Below, one piece after another: positions 32,812 to 41,234 of a stretch of 64,000 nucleotides of DNA. Source of the DNA: Butyricicoccus pullicaecorum (GTDB lineage: Bacteria > Bacillota > Clostridia > Oscillospirales > Butyricicoccaceae); assembly GCA_018366035.1 (NCBI GenBank), contig JAGZIW010000004.1, positions 72,427 through 136,426 of the forward strand, given 5' to 3'. Made by a program: the position numbers and the translations under genes. Position 1 is the first letter of the stretch. Every line of letters starts with the position of its first letter. Below the pieces are notes generated by a model. It ran no database searches, was not told the DNA's origin, and saw only the letters and a list, made by a program, of their open reading frames with translations.

Positions 32812-33722
32812 GGTTCTTTTCCTCCTTCCAATGCCGTTATCCGGCAGCTTCTTCCTTCTTGTCCAGCAGTTAAGGTGACAACCTTTGCAAATGCACCGCT
32901 CTCACACAGGGCGCGGAAAAACGGCTTGCGCCGAAGCTCGGAAACCCCTGCTGCATGAATGGTCGCAAGCACGGTGACTCCGCAATTTGCGGCATATCGA
33001 ATGGCGTCCAGATCCTGTGGGTCTGTGACCTCGTCAAGCGCCAGCACCTGCGGCGCCATGGTGCGCACAAGCTGCAAAGCAGCAAGTGCTTTGGGACAGC
33101 CGTCCAGCACATCGCACTGTCCGCCGAGCGCAAACTGCGGTATGCCGCCGCGCATGGCCGCAAGCTCTCCGCGGGTGTCTGCCACCCCGACCCGAATTCC
33201 ATTTTGGGACAGCAGCCGAATCAGGTCGCGCAGAAATGTAGTCTTGCCGCCGCTCGGCGCGGATACAATGAGAGTGCCCTGCACCCCGTGCGTACCGTCC
33301 CATATTTCCGGCAGAACCGGCTCAGCTACCCCCTGCCACTCCCTTGCAATGCGCAGACTGACAGAGGAGACGGTACGAATCCCCTGTATCTTTCCCTCGG
33401 CAAAGGCAACCGTGCCGCACACGCCCAGCCGGTGCCCGCCCTGAAGCGGCAGATAACCCTGCGACAGCGCCTCCTGAAAGGTATGTACCGACCAGCGGCT
33501 CGCACGTGCCAGCACATCGCGCAAAGCCTCCGCACGCACAGGTTCCCCCGAAAATGTGTGTTCCTGTCCATTTGCAGCCCATCGCATAGGCTGTCCGGCT
33601 CGCAGGCGCAGTTCTTCTGCATCGCCTTGCATCTCTGCCGGAAGGGTCATCGCAAGCTCTGCAAGCTCGGGTGTCAGACATGCGACTGCCTGTGTATAGC
33701 TTCCTGTGTTTTTTTCGTCCAT
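32805..33722 (-). CDS. spoIIIAA: Stage III sporulation protein AA (secretion-type ATPase)
   Basis: A 305-residue ATPase resembling type II/IV secretion motors that powers the SpoIIIA channel. It has Walker A in SAPSGGKTTFLRDL (~155), Walker B in VLALDEVTDPQDLDAI (~235), and VLATIHAA further on. First gene of the operon, so the whole eight-gene set AA-AH is intact. Expression in relatives depends on sigma-E in the mother cell; no convincing sigma-E promoter could be pinned down in the 86 bases before the T-box promoter on the other strand. Confidence 0.96.
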   Translation of the reverse strand: MDEKNTGSYTQAVACLTPELAELAMTLPAEMQGDAEELRLRAGQPMRWAANGQEHTFSGEPVRAEALRDVLARASRWSVHTFQEALSQGYLPLQGGHRLGVCGTVAFAEGKIQGIRTVSSVSLRIAREWQGVAEPVLPEIWDGTHGVQGTLIVSAPSGGKTTFLRDLIRLLSQNGIRVGVADTRGELAAMRGGIPQFALGGQCDVLDGCPKALAALQLVRTMAPQVLALDEVTDPQDLDAIRYAANCGVTVLATIHAAGVSELRRKPFFRALCESGAFAKVVTLTAGQEGRSCRITALEGGKEPC

Positions 33723-33808
33723 TTTGCATCACCTGTTTCACTCTATGCAGATATCTCCCACACAAAGAACCATATCCGGAAAAATCCTTAATTTTTTATT
33801 TTGCGCCT

Positions 33809-33836
33809 TGACATTCCCACTGAGCGTGCTATAATA
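33809..33836 (+). promoter_or_regulatory. Promoter of the aro operon
   Basis: TTGACA, 16 bases, TATAAT (both perfect hexamers), directly before the T-box leader. Confidence 0.88.
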
Positions 33837-33844
33837 AAGTCGTA

Positions 33845-34130
33845 TATTGAGAAAAGCAATGATAGAGAAAGTAATCTTGTCATTCGTACTTTACAGGGAG
33901 TGTTCATCTTGACTGGAAGTGAACGCAGGTACTGACAATATGAAGTTCGCTCTTGAGCTGCATAGCCGAACAGCAAGTAAGCTATGCCGGATTTCCAACG
34001 TTATCTGGATAGGATATATTTGTATCCGAATCAAAGTGCAGCGCACGTAAGATTTGCGCTGAAGCTGGGTGGTACCGCGGAATGTTTGTCTTTCGTCCCT
34101 GTGTGTGGGCGAAGGACTTTTTTATTTTTC
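33845..34130 (+). promoter_or_regulatory. T-box riboswitch, probable tRNA-Phe specificity
   Basis: A T-box leader: stem I with the AGTA motif (GAAAGTA near 33868), the T-box GGGTGGTACCGCGG at 34067-34080, and a terminator with arms GTCTTTCG/CGAAGGAC (34088-34117) followed by a T-run. In the specifier loop TTC (33946-33948), followed by G, is flanked by upper-stem pairs TTGTCA/TGACAA and lower-stem pairs AGAG/CTCT. TTC is a Phe codon. Uncharged tRNA-Phe should favour antitermination and turn on aromatic amino acid synthesis. Confidence 0.93.
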
Positions 34131-34183
34131 CCATCTGACAGACAGGTTCCACCAATCCACCCCGACAGAAAGGAAGTACTTTT

Positions 34184-35203
34184 ATGATTATTGTAATGAA
34201 ACATGGTGTCACAGATGAACATATTGAAAAGCTCTCCAACTGGCTGCATGAACGCTATGCAATCCATGTCAATCCGGTCGTTGGTACGGGTACCACCATT
34301 CTTGCACTGGTAGGTGACACTGCCGCAGTCGATCAGGACGCTCTGCTGCGTGACCCGCAGGTTGAGCGCATCACCAAGGTACAGGAACCGTTCAAGCTGT
34401 CCAACCGCCGTATGCACCCGCAAAACAGTACCGTCGAAATTGCGCCGGGCGTTGTGGTCGGCGGTGAAAAGCTGGTCGTTATGGCAGGTCCCTGCTCCGT
34501 GGAAAGCCATGACCAAATCCTTGATATTGCGCGTCATGTGCAGGCAGAAGGTGCAGCCGTTCTGCGCGGCGGCGCATGGAAGCCGCGTTCCTCCCCGTAC
34601 TCCTTTCAGGGGCTGAAGGCTGAGGGGCTGGAACTTTTACACGAAGCACACAAGGAAACCGGTATGCCTGTGGTCACTGAAATCACAAACCCCAAGAATA
34701 TCGAGCTGTTCATGGATAAGTGCGACTGTTTTCAGGTTGGTGCACGCAATATGCAGAACTTTGACCTGCTCAAAGAGCTGGGACAGACACGCAAGCCTGT
34801 GCTCTTAAAGCGCGGACTTGCCAATACGATGGAAGAATTCCTCATGTCTGCCGAGTACATTATGGCGGGCGGTAATGAAAACGTCATCTTGTGTGAGCGC
34901 GGTATTCGTACTTATGAAACCTACACCCGAAATACATTGGATATCTCTGCCGTTCCCGTCCTCAAACGCATGAGCCATCTGCCCGTTATTGTTGACCCCT
35001 CCCATGCAGGCGGTATTTACTGGATGGTAGAGCCGCTCGCCAAAGCAGCCATTGCAGCCGGCGCGGACGGACTCATCATTGAGGTACACAACGACCCTGC
35101 CCATGCGCTCTCGGACGGTGCGCAAAGCCTGACCTATGACTCCTTCCATGAAACCATGCAGTCCATTCGCCGCGTTGCCGCAGCAGTTGACCGCACCCTT
35201 TGA
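34184..35203 (+). CDS. aroF: 3-deoxy-7-phosphoheptulonate synthase (type I-beta)
   Basis: A 339-residue DAHP synthase that joins phosphoenolpyruvate and erythrose-4-phosphate. It has an N-terminal ferredoxin-like regulatory domain (~1-70) followed by the barrel with MAGPCSVES, LRGGAWKPRSSPYSFQGL, QVGARNMQNF and DPSHAGG. First gene of the T-box-controlled operon. GAAAGGAAG precedes the ATG. Confidence 0.97.
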   Translation: MIIVMKHGVTDEHIEKLSNWLHERYAIHVNPVVGTGTTILALVGDTAAVDQDALLRDPQVERITKVQEPFKLSNRRMHPQNSTVEIAPGVVVGGEKLVVMAGPCSVESHDQILDIARHVQAEGAAVLRGGAWKPRSSPYSFQGLKAEGLELLHEAHKETGMPVVTEITNPKNIELFMDKCDCFQVGARNMQNFDLLKELGQTRKPVLLKRGLANTMEEFLMSAEYIMAGGNENVILCERGIRTYETYTRNTLDISAVPVLKRMSHLPVIVDPSHAGGIYWMVEPLAKAAIAAGADGLIIEVHNDPAHALSDGAQSLTYDSFHETMQSIRRVAAAVDRTL

Positions 35204-35246
35204 TTGCCCTTTCGGGAACTTTTTCAGCACAAGGAGCGTCTAATCT

Positions 35247-36284
35247 ATGAAAAAACTAACGCTGAGCGCCACATCTTCCCGCTCAGAAATTTACATTGGG
35301 CGTGGGCTTCTGACACAAACCGCCGCACGCTGTCTGGAGGTATTCTCCCCCAGCCGAATCCATATCGTAACCGATTCCACCGTTGCCCCCTTATATTTGG
35401 ACACAGTACGGGCACAGTTTGCCCTGCCAACCTCGGTGACCATTCTTCCGGCAGGGGAGGAACACAAGCGCCTGTCCGCCGTCGAGCAAATCTATCATGA
35501 TTTGCTTGCGGCTGGCATGACCCGCAAGGATTTAATCCTTGCGCTGGGAGGCGGTGTCACCGGAGATATCACCGGCTTTGCAGCCGCAACCTTCCTGCGC
35601 GGCGTGTCACTGTGCCAAATCCCCACCACGCTGCTCGCGCAAGTGGATTCCTCAGTTGGCGGAAAAACAGGAGTCGATTTGCCGGAAGGCAAAAACCTTG
35701 TGGGCGCTTTTTATCAGCCCCGTCTGGTGCTCATTGACCCCGATGTATTAAGCACCCTGCCCGAACATACGCTGACTGACGGCATGGCAGAGGTCATCAA
35801 ATATGGTTATATTGCAGACGCTTCTATTCTAGATTTGATTTCTGATTACCGCGCACATCTGGAGGAACTTATCTGCGCCTGCGTTCAAATCAAGTGTGAT
35901 GTCGTCTCTCAGGACGAACATGATACCGGTCTACGCATGATTTTGAATTTCGGACATACCATCGGGCACGCAGCAGAAAAGCTCGGCAATTATACCGACC
36001 TGACCCACGGGCAGGCAGTCGCTGTGGGCATGGTGGCAGCCATGCGGCTGTCCAATGCACTGGGCGCTCCTCATGACCTCGTGCCCGATTTGGTGCAGCA
36101 CTTGCAGGCAGTCGGCTTACCTGTCGCACTCCCCTACGACCGCGAGCAAATTTTTCACACGTTATTATCGGACAAAAAAAAGTTTGGCGAAACGGTCAAC
36201 TTCGTGCTTGTCCGTACCGCAGGAACGGCAGATATCGTTCCGATTGATGTGCAAACCCTGCACAAATTCATTCTTGAACTATAA
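35247..36284 (+). CDS. aroB: 3-dehydroquinate synthase
   Basis: A 345-residue AroB, NAD- and metal-dependent, cyclising DAHP to 3-dehydroquinate. It has LALGGGVTGDITGFAAATFLRG, PTTLLAQVDSSVGGKTGVD, and the metal-binding HTIGHAAE and HGQAVAVGM histidines. 43 bases downstream of aroF. Confidence 0.97.
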   Translation: MKKLTLSATSSRSEIYIGRGLLTQTAARCLEVFSPSRIHIVTDSTVAPLYLDTVRAQFALPTSVTILPAGEEHKRLSAVEQIYHDLLAAGMTRKDLILALGGGVTGDITGFAAATFLRGVSLCQIPTTLLAQVDSSVGGKTGVDLPEGKNLVGAFYQPRLVLIDPDVLSTLPEHTLTDGMAEVIKYGYIADASILDLISDYRAHLEELICACVQIKCDVVSQDEHDTGLRMILNFGHTIGHAAEKLGNYTDLTHGQAVAVGMVAAMRLSNALGAPHDLVPDLVQHLQAVGLPVALPYDREQIFHTLLSDKKKFGETVNFVLVRTAGTADIVPIDVQTLHKFILEL

Positions 36285-36298
36285 AGGAGGTACACCAC

Positions 36299-37399
36299 AT
36301 GGGTTCTACATGGGGGACTACGCTCAAAATCTCTATTTTTGGTGAATCACACGGCACAGGCATTGGCGTTGTTTTAGACGGCTTTCCTGCCGGTATCGCA
36401 TACGATGAGGCTTTTATCCTGCGTGAGCTGGAGCGTCGTGCGCCCGGACGCAACAAGCAGTCCACCGCACGGCAGGAGGCAGATTATCCGCATATTCTTT
36501 CCGGTCTTTACGAGGGCAAGACCACAGGTGCACCGATTTGTGCCATGATGCAAAATACAGACACCCGTTCCAAGGATTACTCCAATCTGGTCAGACAGCC
36601 GCGCCCCGGGCACGCAGACTTTACCGGCATGGTGCGCTTCCACGGGTTCAACGACCCACGCGGCGGCGGGCATTTTTCCGGTCGGCTGACCGCCCCTCTG
36701 GTATTTGCCGGTGCTATGTGTAAGCTGTACCTCAAAACCTGCGGCATCACCATTGGCGCACATATTCAATCCATCGCACAAATTCAGGATACTGCGTTTG
36801 ACGATGTTGCAGTGACACCGGAGCAGCTGCTGATGCTGCGTGAACAGGAATATCCGGTCATCAACCCACGCGCACTCGATGCCATGCTGTCTGCCATCGA
36901 GGACGCACGTATGGACTGTGACTCTGTGGGCGGTGTCATCGAGTGCGCCGCTGTGGGACTTCCGGCAGGACTTGGCTCCCCCATGCTCGATACGGTGGAA
37001 GCCCGTCTGGCATCTCTCCTGTTCTCGGTTCCGGCAGTCAAGGGCATTGAGTTCGGGGTTGGCTTTGGCTTTGCCGATTATCGCGGCTCTCATGCAAATG
37101 ACCCCATGTACTTAGACGAAAACGGTGTTGTGCGCACCGAAACCAACAACAACGGCGGTGTGTTGGGCGGCATCACCAATGGTATGCCGATTTTGTTCCG
37201 CACGGTCATAAAACCGACCTCCTCCATTTCCAAGCGGCAGAATACACTCAATCTGGAAACCGGAAAGGTGGAGCCGCTCGAAATCCACGGACGGCATGAC
37301 CCCTGTATCGTGACCCGCGCGGCACCGGTCATTGAGGCAGCGGCAGCGGTTTCCCTGACCGATATCTATTTGGGAGGCTTCGGCTATGCAAGGTCTTAA
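36299..37399 (+). CDS. aroC: Chorismate synthase
   Basis: A 366-residue AroC that uses reduced FMN to form chorismate from EPSP. Signatures: FGESHGTGIGVVLDGFPAG, RPGHADFTG, and the FSGRLTAP segment. GGAGG precedes the ATG, 14 bases after aroB. Its end overlaps pheA by 14 bases. Confidence 0.97.
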   Translation: MGSTWGTTLKISIFGESHGTGIGVVLDGFPAGIAYDEAFILRELERRAPGRNKQSTARQEADYPHILSGLYEGKTTGAPICAMMQNTDTRSKDYSNLVRQPRPGHADFTGMVRFHGFNDPRGGGHFSGRLTAPLVFAGAMCKLYLKTCGITIGAHIQSIAQIQDTAFDDVAVTPEQLLMLREQEYPVINPRALDAMLSAIEDARMDCDSVGGVIECAAVGLPAGLGSPMLDTVEARLASLLFSVPAVKGIEFGVGFGFADYRGSHANDPMYLDENGVVRTETNNNGGVLGGITNGMPILFRTVIKPTSSISKRQNTLNLETGKVEPLEIHGRHDPCIVTRAAPVIEAAAAVSLTDIYLGGFGYARS

Positions 37400-38546
37400 T
37401 CCCCGCCCGCTCGACGAGACCCGCGCCGAAATCACTGCACTTGACCGGCAAATTCAATCGCTTTTTCTCAAACGCATGGCTTGCTCCGAACAGGTTGCAG
37501 CCTATAAGCTATCGACCGGAGATGCCATTCTCAAACCAGACCGTGAGCAATATCTGCTCAATACCCTGACGGCACAGGTGCCTGAAGCCCTGCGTCAGGA
37601 ATATTCCTCCATGCTTAAAACGGTCATGCGGGTTTCCCGCAAGCATCAGTACGGTTGGATTCTGGAGCAGGAACCTGCCAGATTGCAGCTTCCGCTGGTG
37701 CCCCGCTGTGACACGCCCGAGCGGGTGGTATATCAGGGTCTGCCCGCCTCCTATCAGGCACAGGCAGTTCAATCCATGTATCCCTCTGCCAAGGAGGTCA
37801 CGCAGGTAGAAACCTTCGAGCATGTCTTTCAGGCAGTACAGGAGGGGCAAGCCGACATTGGTGTGGTGCCAGTCGAAAACTCCACTGTGGGCATCATCAA
37901 TGAAACCTGCGACCTTTTGCCGCAATATGGGCTTTCTATCTGCCACTCTCATATTGACCACATCGCAAACTGCCTGTGTGCCTGTCCGGGGGCATCACTG
38001 GACACCGTACAGACAGTATATTCCATCGCCCCTGCCCTCGGTCAGTGCCAGCGATTTTTGAAGGCACATCAGTTCGCGCAAAAGGAAGCTGCAAACACCG
38101 CAGTTGCAGCTCAGCTTGTTGCCGCGTCTGGAGATATCACCTGTGCAGCGGTATGCTCAGAACAGGCCGCCGCCCTCTATGGGCTTACCATACTGGCGCA
38201 GGGCATCAACGATGACAACACCAATCAAACTCGATTTATTGCCCTTGCACGCGGGCTTTCCGCACGTCCGGACGATAATCGCATTAGCCTTGTCTTTACC
38301 TTGCCGCACGCGCGCGGCTCTCTGTCTGCCGCCCTTTCGGTCTGCGCAGACCACGAAATCAATCTGACCGAAATTCATTCTCGTCCACTTCCCGAAACAC
38401 CATGGTGTTATCGGTTCTTTGCTGATTTGGAGGGCAGTCTGTGTGACCCTGCTGTCTGTTCCATGATTTATCAGCTGGACGAAGAGCTGTCCACCGTTCG
38501 AATCTTGGGCAGCTATCGTATTTCTGATTCCACCGAAGCGAGGTAA
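37386..38546 (+). CDS. pheA: Bifunctional chorismate mutase/prephenate dehydratase
   Basis: A 386-residue P-protein. It has an AroQ-type chorismate mutase (~10-95: RAEITALDRQIQSLFLKRM), a prephenate dehydratase domain (~110-290, with VPVENSTVGIINE and NQTRFIAL), and a C-terminal ACT domain (~300-375, SLSAALSVCADHEINLTEIHSRP) for feedback by phenylalanine. It makes phenylpyruvate, which fits a Phe-sensing T-box. Confidence 0.97.
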   Translation: MQGLNPRPLDETRAEITALDRQIQSLFLKRMACSEQVAAYKLSTGDAILKPDREQYLLNTLTAQVPEALRQEYSSMLKTVMRVSRKHQYGWILEQEPARLQLPLVPRCDTPERVVYQGLPASYQAQAVQSMYPSAKEVTQVETFEHVFQAVQEGQADIGVVPVENSTVGIINETCDLLPQYGLSICHSHIDHIANCLCACPGASLDTVQTVYSIAPALGQCQRFLKAHQFAQKEAANTAVAAQLVAASGDITCAAVCSEQAAALYGLTILAQGINDDNTNQTRFIALARGLSARPDDNRISLVFTLPHARGSLSAALSVCADHEINLTEIHSRPLPETPWCYRFFADLEGSLCDPAVCSMIYQLDEELSTVRILGSYRISDSTEAR

Positions 38547-38550
38547 CACT

Positions 38551-39825
38551 ATGAAACTACACACTTCCAAACCGCTTCACGGCACCATAACCGTCCCCGG
38601 TGACAAGTCGGTTTCTCACCGCTCTGTGATGCTTGGCGCACTTGCTGATGGCATCACCCATGTCACAGGCTTCCTCATGGGGGAGGACTGTCTGTCCACC
38701 ATTGACTGCTTCCGCAAAATGGGGGTTGAAATCCACATTCATGCCGACCACACGGTAACCGTGCACGGTGTTGGCCTGCACGGCTTATATGCGCCAACGG
38801 AACGTCTCTATACCGGAAACAGCGGCACAACCACCCGCCTGATTGCTGGTATTCTGTCAGGACAACCCTTTGAAACCAGCCTGACCGGAGACGCGTCCAT
38901 TGAAAAACGTCCCATGGGACGCGTGATTCAGCCGCTGCGGGAAATGGGCGCGAATATTACAGGGACAGATGACAACTTCTGTCCGCTCACCATTCGTCCA
39001 GGAAAGCTGCACGGAATCGAATATACCCTTCCCGTAGCGTCTGCCCAGCTCAAAAGCGCCATTTTGCTGGCAGGGCTTTATGCTGACACGCCGACGACGG
39101 TCATCGAGCCAGCCCCCTCACGCGACCATACCGAGCGTATGCTGCGTGCCTTGGGCTGTCAGGTCGAGACCGACGGCTGCCGCATTACGCTGTATCCTCC
39201 CCAAAAGCTGACCGCCTGTGATATTACAGTGCCTGCGGATATTTCCTCAGCGGCATTTTTCCTTGTTGCAGGCGCAATCGTTCCTGATTCGGAATTTACC
39301 ATCTGCAACGTAGGGGTCAATCCGACGCGAGATGGAATCATTGAGGTGTTGCAGAACATGGGGGCAGACCTCACGCTCCACAACATGCGTGACATGGGCG
39401 AGCCAATCTGTGACATTACCGTGCGGGCGTCCAAGCTTCACGGCACCGAAATTTCCGGTGCCATCATTCCGCGTCTCATTGATGAGCTGCCCGTTCTGGC
39501 GGTCGCAGCGGCCTGCGCCGAGGGTACCACGGTCATTCGAGATGCCGCCGAGCTCAAGGTCAAGGAATCCAACCGCATCGCCGCAATGGTCACAGAGCTG
39601 ACCCGTGCGGGTGCCGACATTGAGGAAACCGCAGACGGCATGGTGATCCACGGCGGCAAGCCGCTTCAGGGTGCGTCCTTTGACACCTATCACGACCACC
39701 GCATTGCCATGAGTATGGCAGTCTGCGCGCTGGTCTGTGCAGGGGAAAGCGAAATCAGGGATACCGATGTGGTCTCCATCTCCTACCCCAATTTCTTCGA
39801 TACGCTCAACGCGTTGGGAGGTTGA
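38551..39825 (+). CDS. aroA: 3-phosphoshikimate 1-carboxyvinyltransferase (EPSP synthase)
   Basis: A 424-residue EPSP synthase. It has PGDKSVSHRSVMLGALADG at the N-terminus, the GNSGTTTRL loop near 90, KRPMGR, and ELKVKESNR toward the C-terminus. Four bases separate it from pheA. Standard length. Confidence 0.98.
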   Translation: MKLHTSKPLHGTITVPGDKSVSHRSVMLGALADGITHVTGFLMGEDCLSTIDCFRKMGVEIHIHADHTVTVHGVGLHGLYAPTERLYTGNSGTTTRLIAGILSGQPFETSLTGDASIEKRPMGRVIQPLREMGANITGTDDNFCPLTIRPGKLHGIEYTLPVASAQLKSAILLAGLYADTPTTVIEPAPSRDHTERMLRALGCQVETDGCRITLYPPQKLTACDITVPADISSAAFFLVAGAIVPDSEFTICNVGVNPTRDGIIEVLQNMGADLTLHNMRDMGEPICDITVRASKLHGTEISGAIIPRLIDELPVLAVAAACAEGTTVIRDAAELKVKESNRIAAMVTELTRAGADIEETADGMVIHGGKPLQGASFDTYHDHRIAMSMAVCALVCAGESEIRDTDVVSISYPNFFDTLNALGG

Positions 39826-39831
39826 TGTCCT

Positions 39832-41220
39832 ATGCTCCTGAGCTTTGATGCGTTCCGCAGCTTTACGCCTGTACGCAAAACCTATGCACTCTTCGGGCAC
39901 CCGCTGGGGCACACCATGAGTCCGGAACTGCACAGCGCATTGTTCTCTGCTGCCGGCTATGATGCCGACTACATTGCAGTCGATGTCCCGCCGGAACACC
40001 TTGCAGAGGCGCTCCGACTGGCGCGGCAAAAGCTGTTCGGACTGAATCTGACCATTCCGCACAAAAAGGCAATCATACCGCTTTTGGACAGCGTAGACCA
40101 AAGTGCATTGGATCTGCATTCCGTCAACACCGTAACCTTCGAAGGCTGTAAAGCGATTGGCTTTAACACCGATATTTTGGGCTTTGCCGAGTCGCTGGAA
40201 AAGGACGATATTTCCCTCAAGGGAAAAAAGGTTTTGCTCATTGGCTATGGGGGTGCAGCTGCCGTAATGGGCTACCATTGTCTCAAGGAAGGTGCTGAAC
40301 TTTATATCACTGGACGGGATTTAGACAAGGCAGAACTCCTCAAACAGTCTTTTCTGCAAGTTTTTCCAGATGTAAAGTGCAGCACCTGTACACGCAAGCG
40401 GATTCCAAAGGATATCCAGATCATTGTAAATGGCACGCCCCTTGGCATGTATCCGCACGAGGAGCGCACCCCGCTCTACTTTCTCCCCTACAAGACCGTT
40501 TATGTGTTCGATGCTGTCTATAATCCGCCCATGACCGCCCTGCTTCAGCTTGCCAATCCGCGGTATGTAAAGACCCGCGACGGGCTTTATATGCTTGTCA
40601 TGCAGGCGGCACGTGCGCAGACTATTTGGTATGGCGCACAGTTTTCGCAAAGCACTTGTGATTCTATTCTGCGGCGCACCTATGCAAAGATGGCAGTCCG
40701 GCGTTTGCATGACAAGCACCATAAACGCCACCTCGTCCTATGCGGCTTTATGGGCTGTGGGAAAACCACAGTTGGGCGCAAGCTTGCCCGCCTGACCGGT
40801 CTGCCCTTTATAGACCTTGACCGTTATCTGGAAGAAAAAGAACAGATGTCCATTCCGGATATTTTTGCCCAATATGGAGAATCCTACTTTCGTGAGCTGG
40901 AAACCCGTTATCTCACAGAGCTGACCCAGCGCACGGAAAGCATGGTTCTGGCACTTGGCGGCGGTGCTGTTCTGCGTCCGGAGAATGTGACCGCCATCAA
41001 GAAAAACGGGCTGCTCATTTGGCTGGACACCCCGTTCTCCCGTATTCTAAAAAACCTATCCAATTCTACTGCCCGCCCGCTGCTGGACAAACCGAACAAG
41101 CAGGCAGAGACCAAGCGCCTCTATCAGACGCGCCGGCCTACTTACAGTCAGGTCTCTGATCTTCGTGTACGCAGTCCCAGACTGAGCGAGGTCGTAGAGC
41201 GAACTCTAAAAAGTATTTGA
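39832..41220 (+). CDS. aroE/aroK: Fused shikimate dehydrogenase and shikimate kinase
   Basis: A 462-residue fusion. Residues ~15-275 are shikimate dehydrogenase (FGHPLGHTMSPELHS, NLTIPHKKAI, IGYGGAAAVMGY, NGTPLGMYP). Residues ~302-455 are shikimate kinase, with its P-loop GFMGCGKTTVGRKLA, LDRYLEEKE and LGGGAVLRPENV. The two steps flank shikimate, so the product of one domain is substrate for the other. These are usually separate genes in Firmicutes. A 3-dehydroquinate dehydratase gene, needed between aroB and this step, is missing from the operon. Six bases after aroA. Confidence 0.95.
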   Translation: MLLSFDAFRSFTPVRKTYALFGHPLGHTMSPELHSALFSAAGYDADYIAVDVPPEHLAEALRLARQKLFGLNLTIPHKKAIIPLLDSVDQSALDLHSVNTVTFEGCKAIGFNTDILGFAESLEKDDISLKGKKVLLIGYGGAAAVMGYHCLKEGAELYITGRDLDKAELLKQSFLQVFPDVKCSTCTRKRIPKDIQIIVNGTPLGMYPHEERTPLYFLPYKTVYVFDAVYNPPMTALLQLANPRYVKTRDGLYMLVMQAARAQTIWYGAQFSQSTCDSILRRTYAKMAVRRLHDKHHKRHLVLCGFMGCGKTTVGRKLARLTGLPFIDLDRYLEEKEQMSIPDIFAQYGESYFRELETRYLTELTQRTESMVLALGGGAVLRPENVTAIKKNGLLIWLDTPFSRILKNLSNSTARPLLDKPNKQAETKRLYQTRRPTYSQVSDLRVRSPRLSEVVERTLKSI

Positions 41221-41234
41221 GGAATCTGAATATT

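Noticed and set aside
33723..33808. Sigma-E promoter for spoIIIAA
   Set aside because: Expected from biology, but no ATA-type -35 with CATA-type -10 at proper spacing could be found; CATAGAGT alone is too weak.
39247..40278. Minus-strand 343-codon frame opposite aroA/aroE
   Set aside because: Spans two real genes in antisense; no ribosome site.
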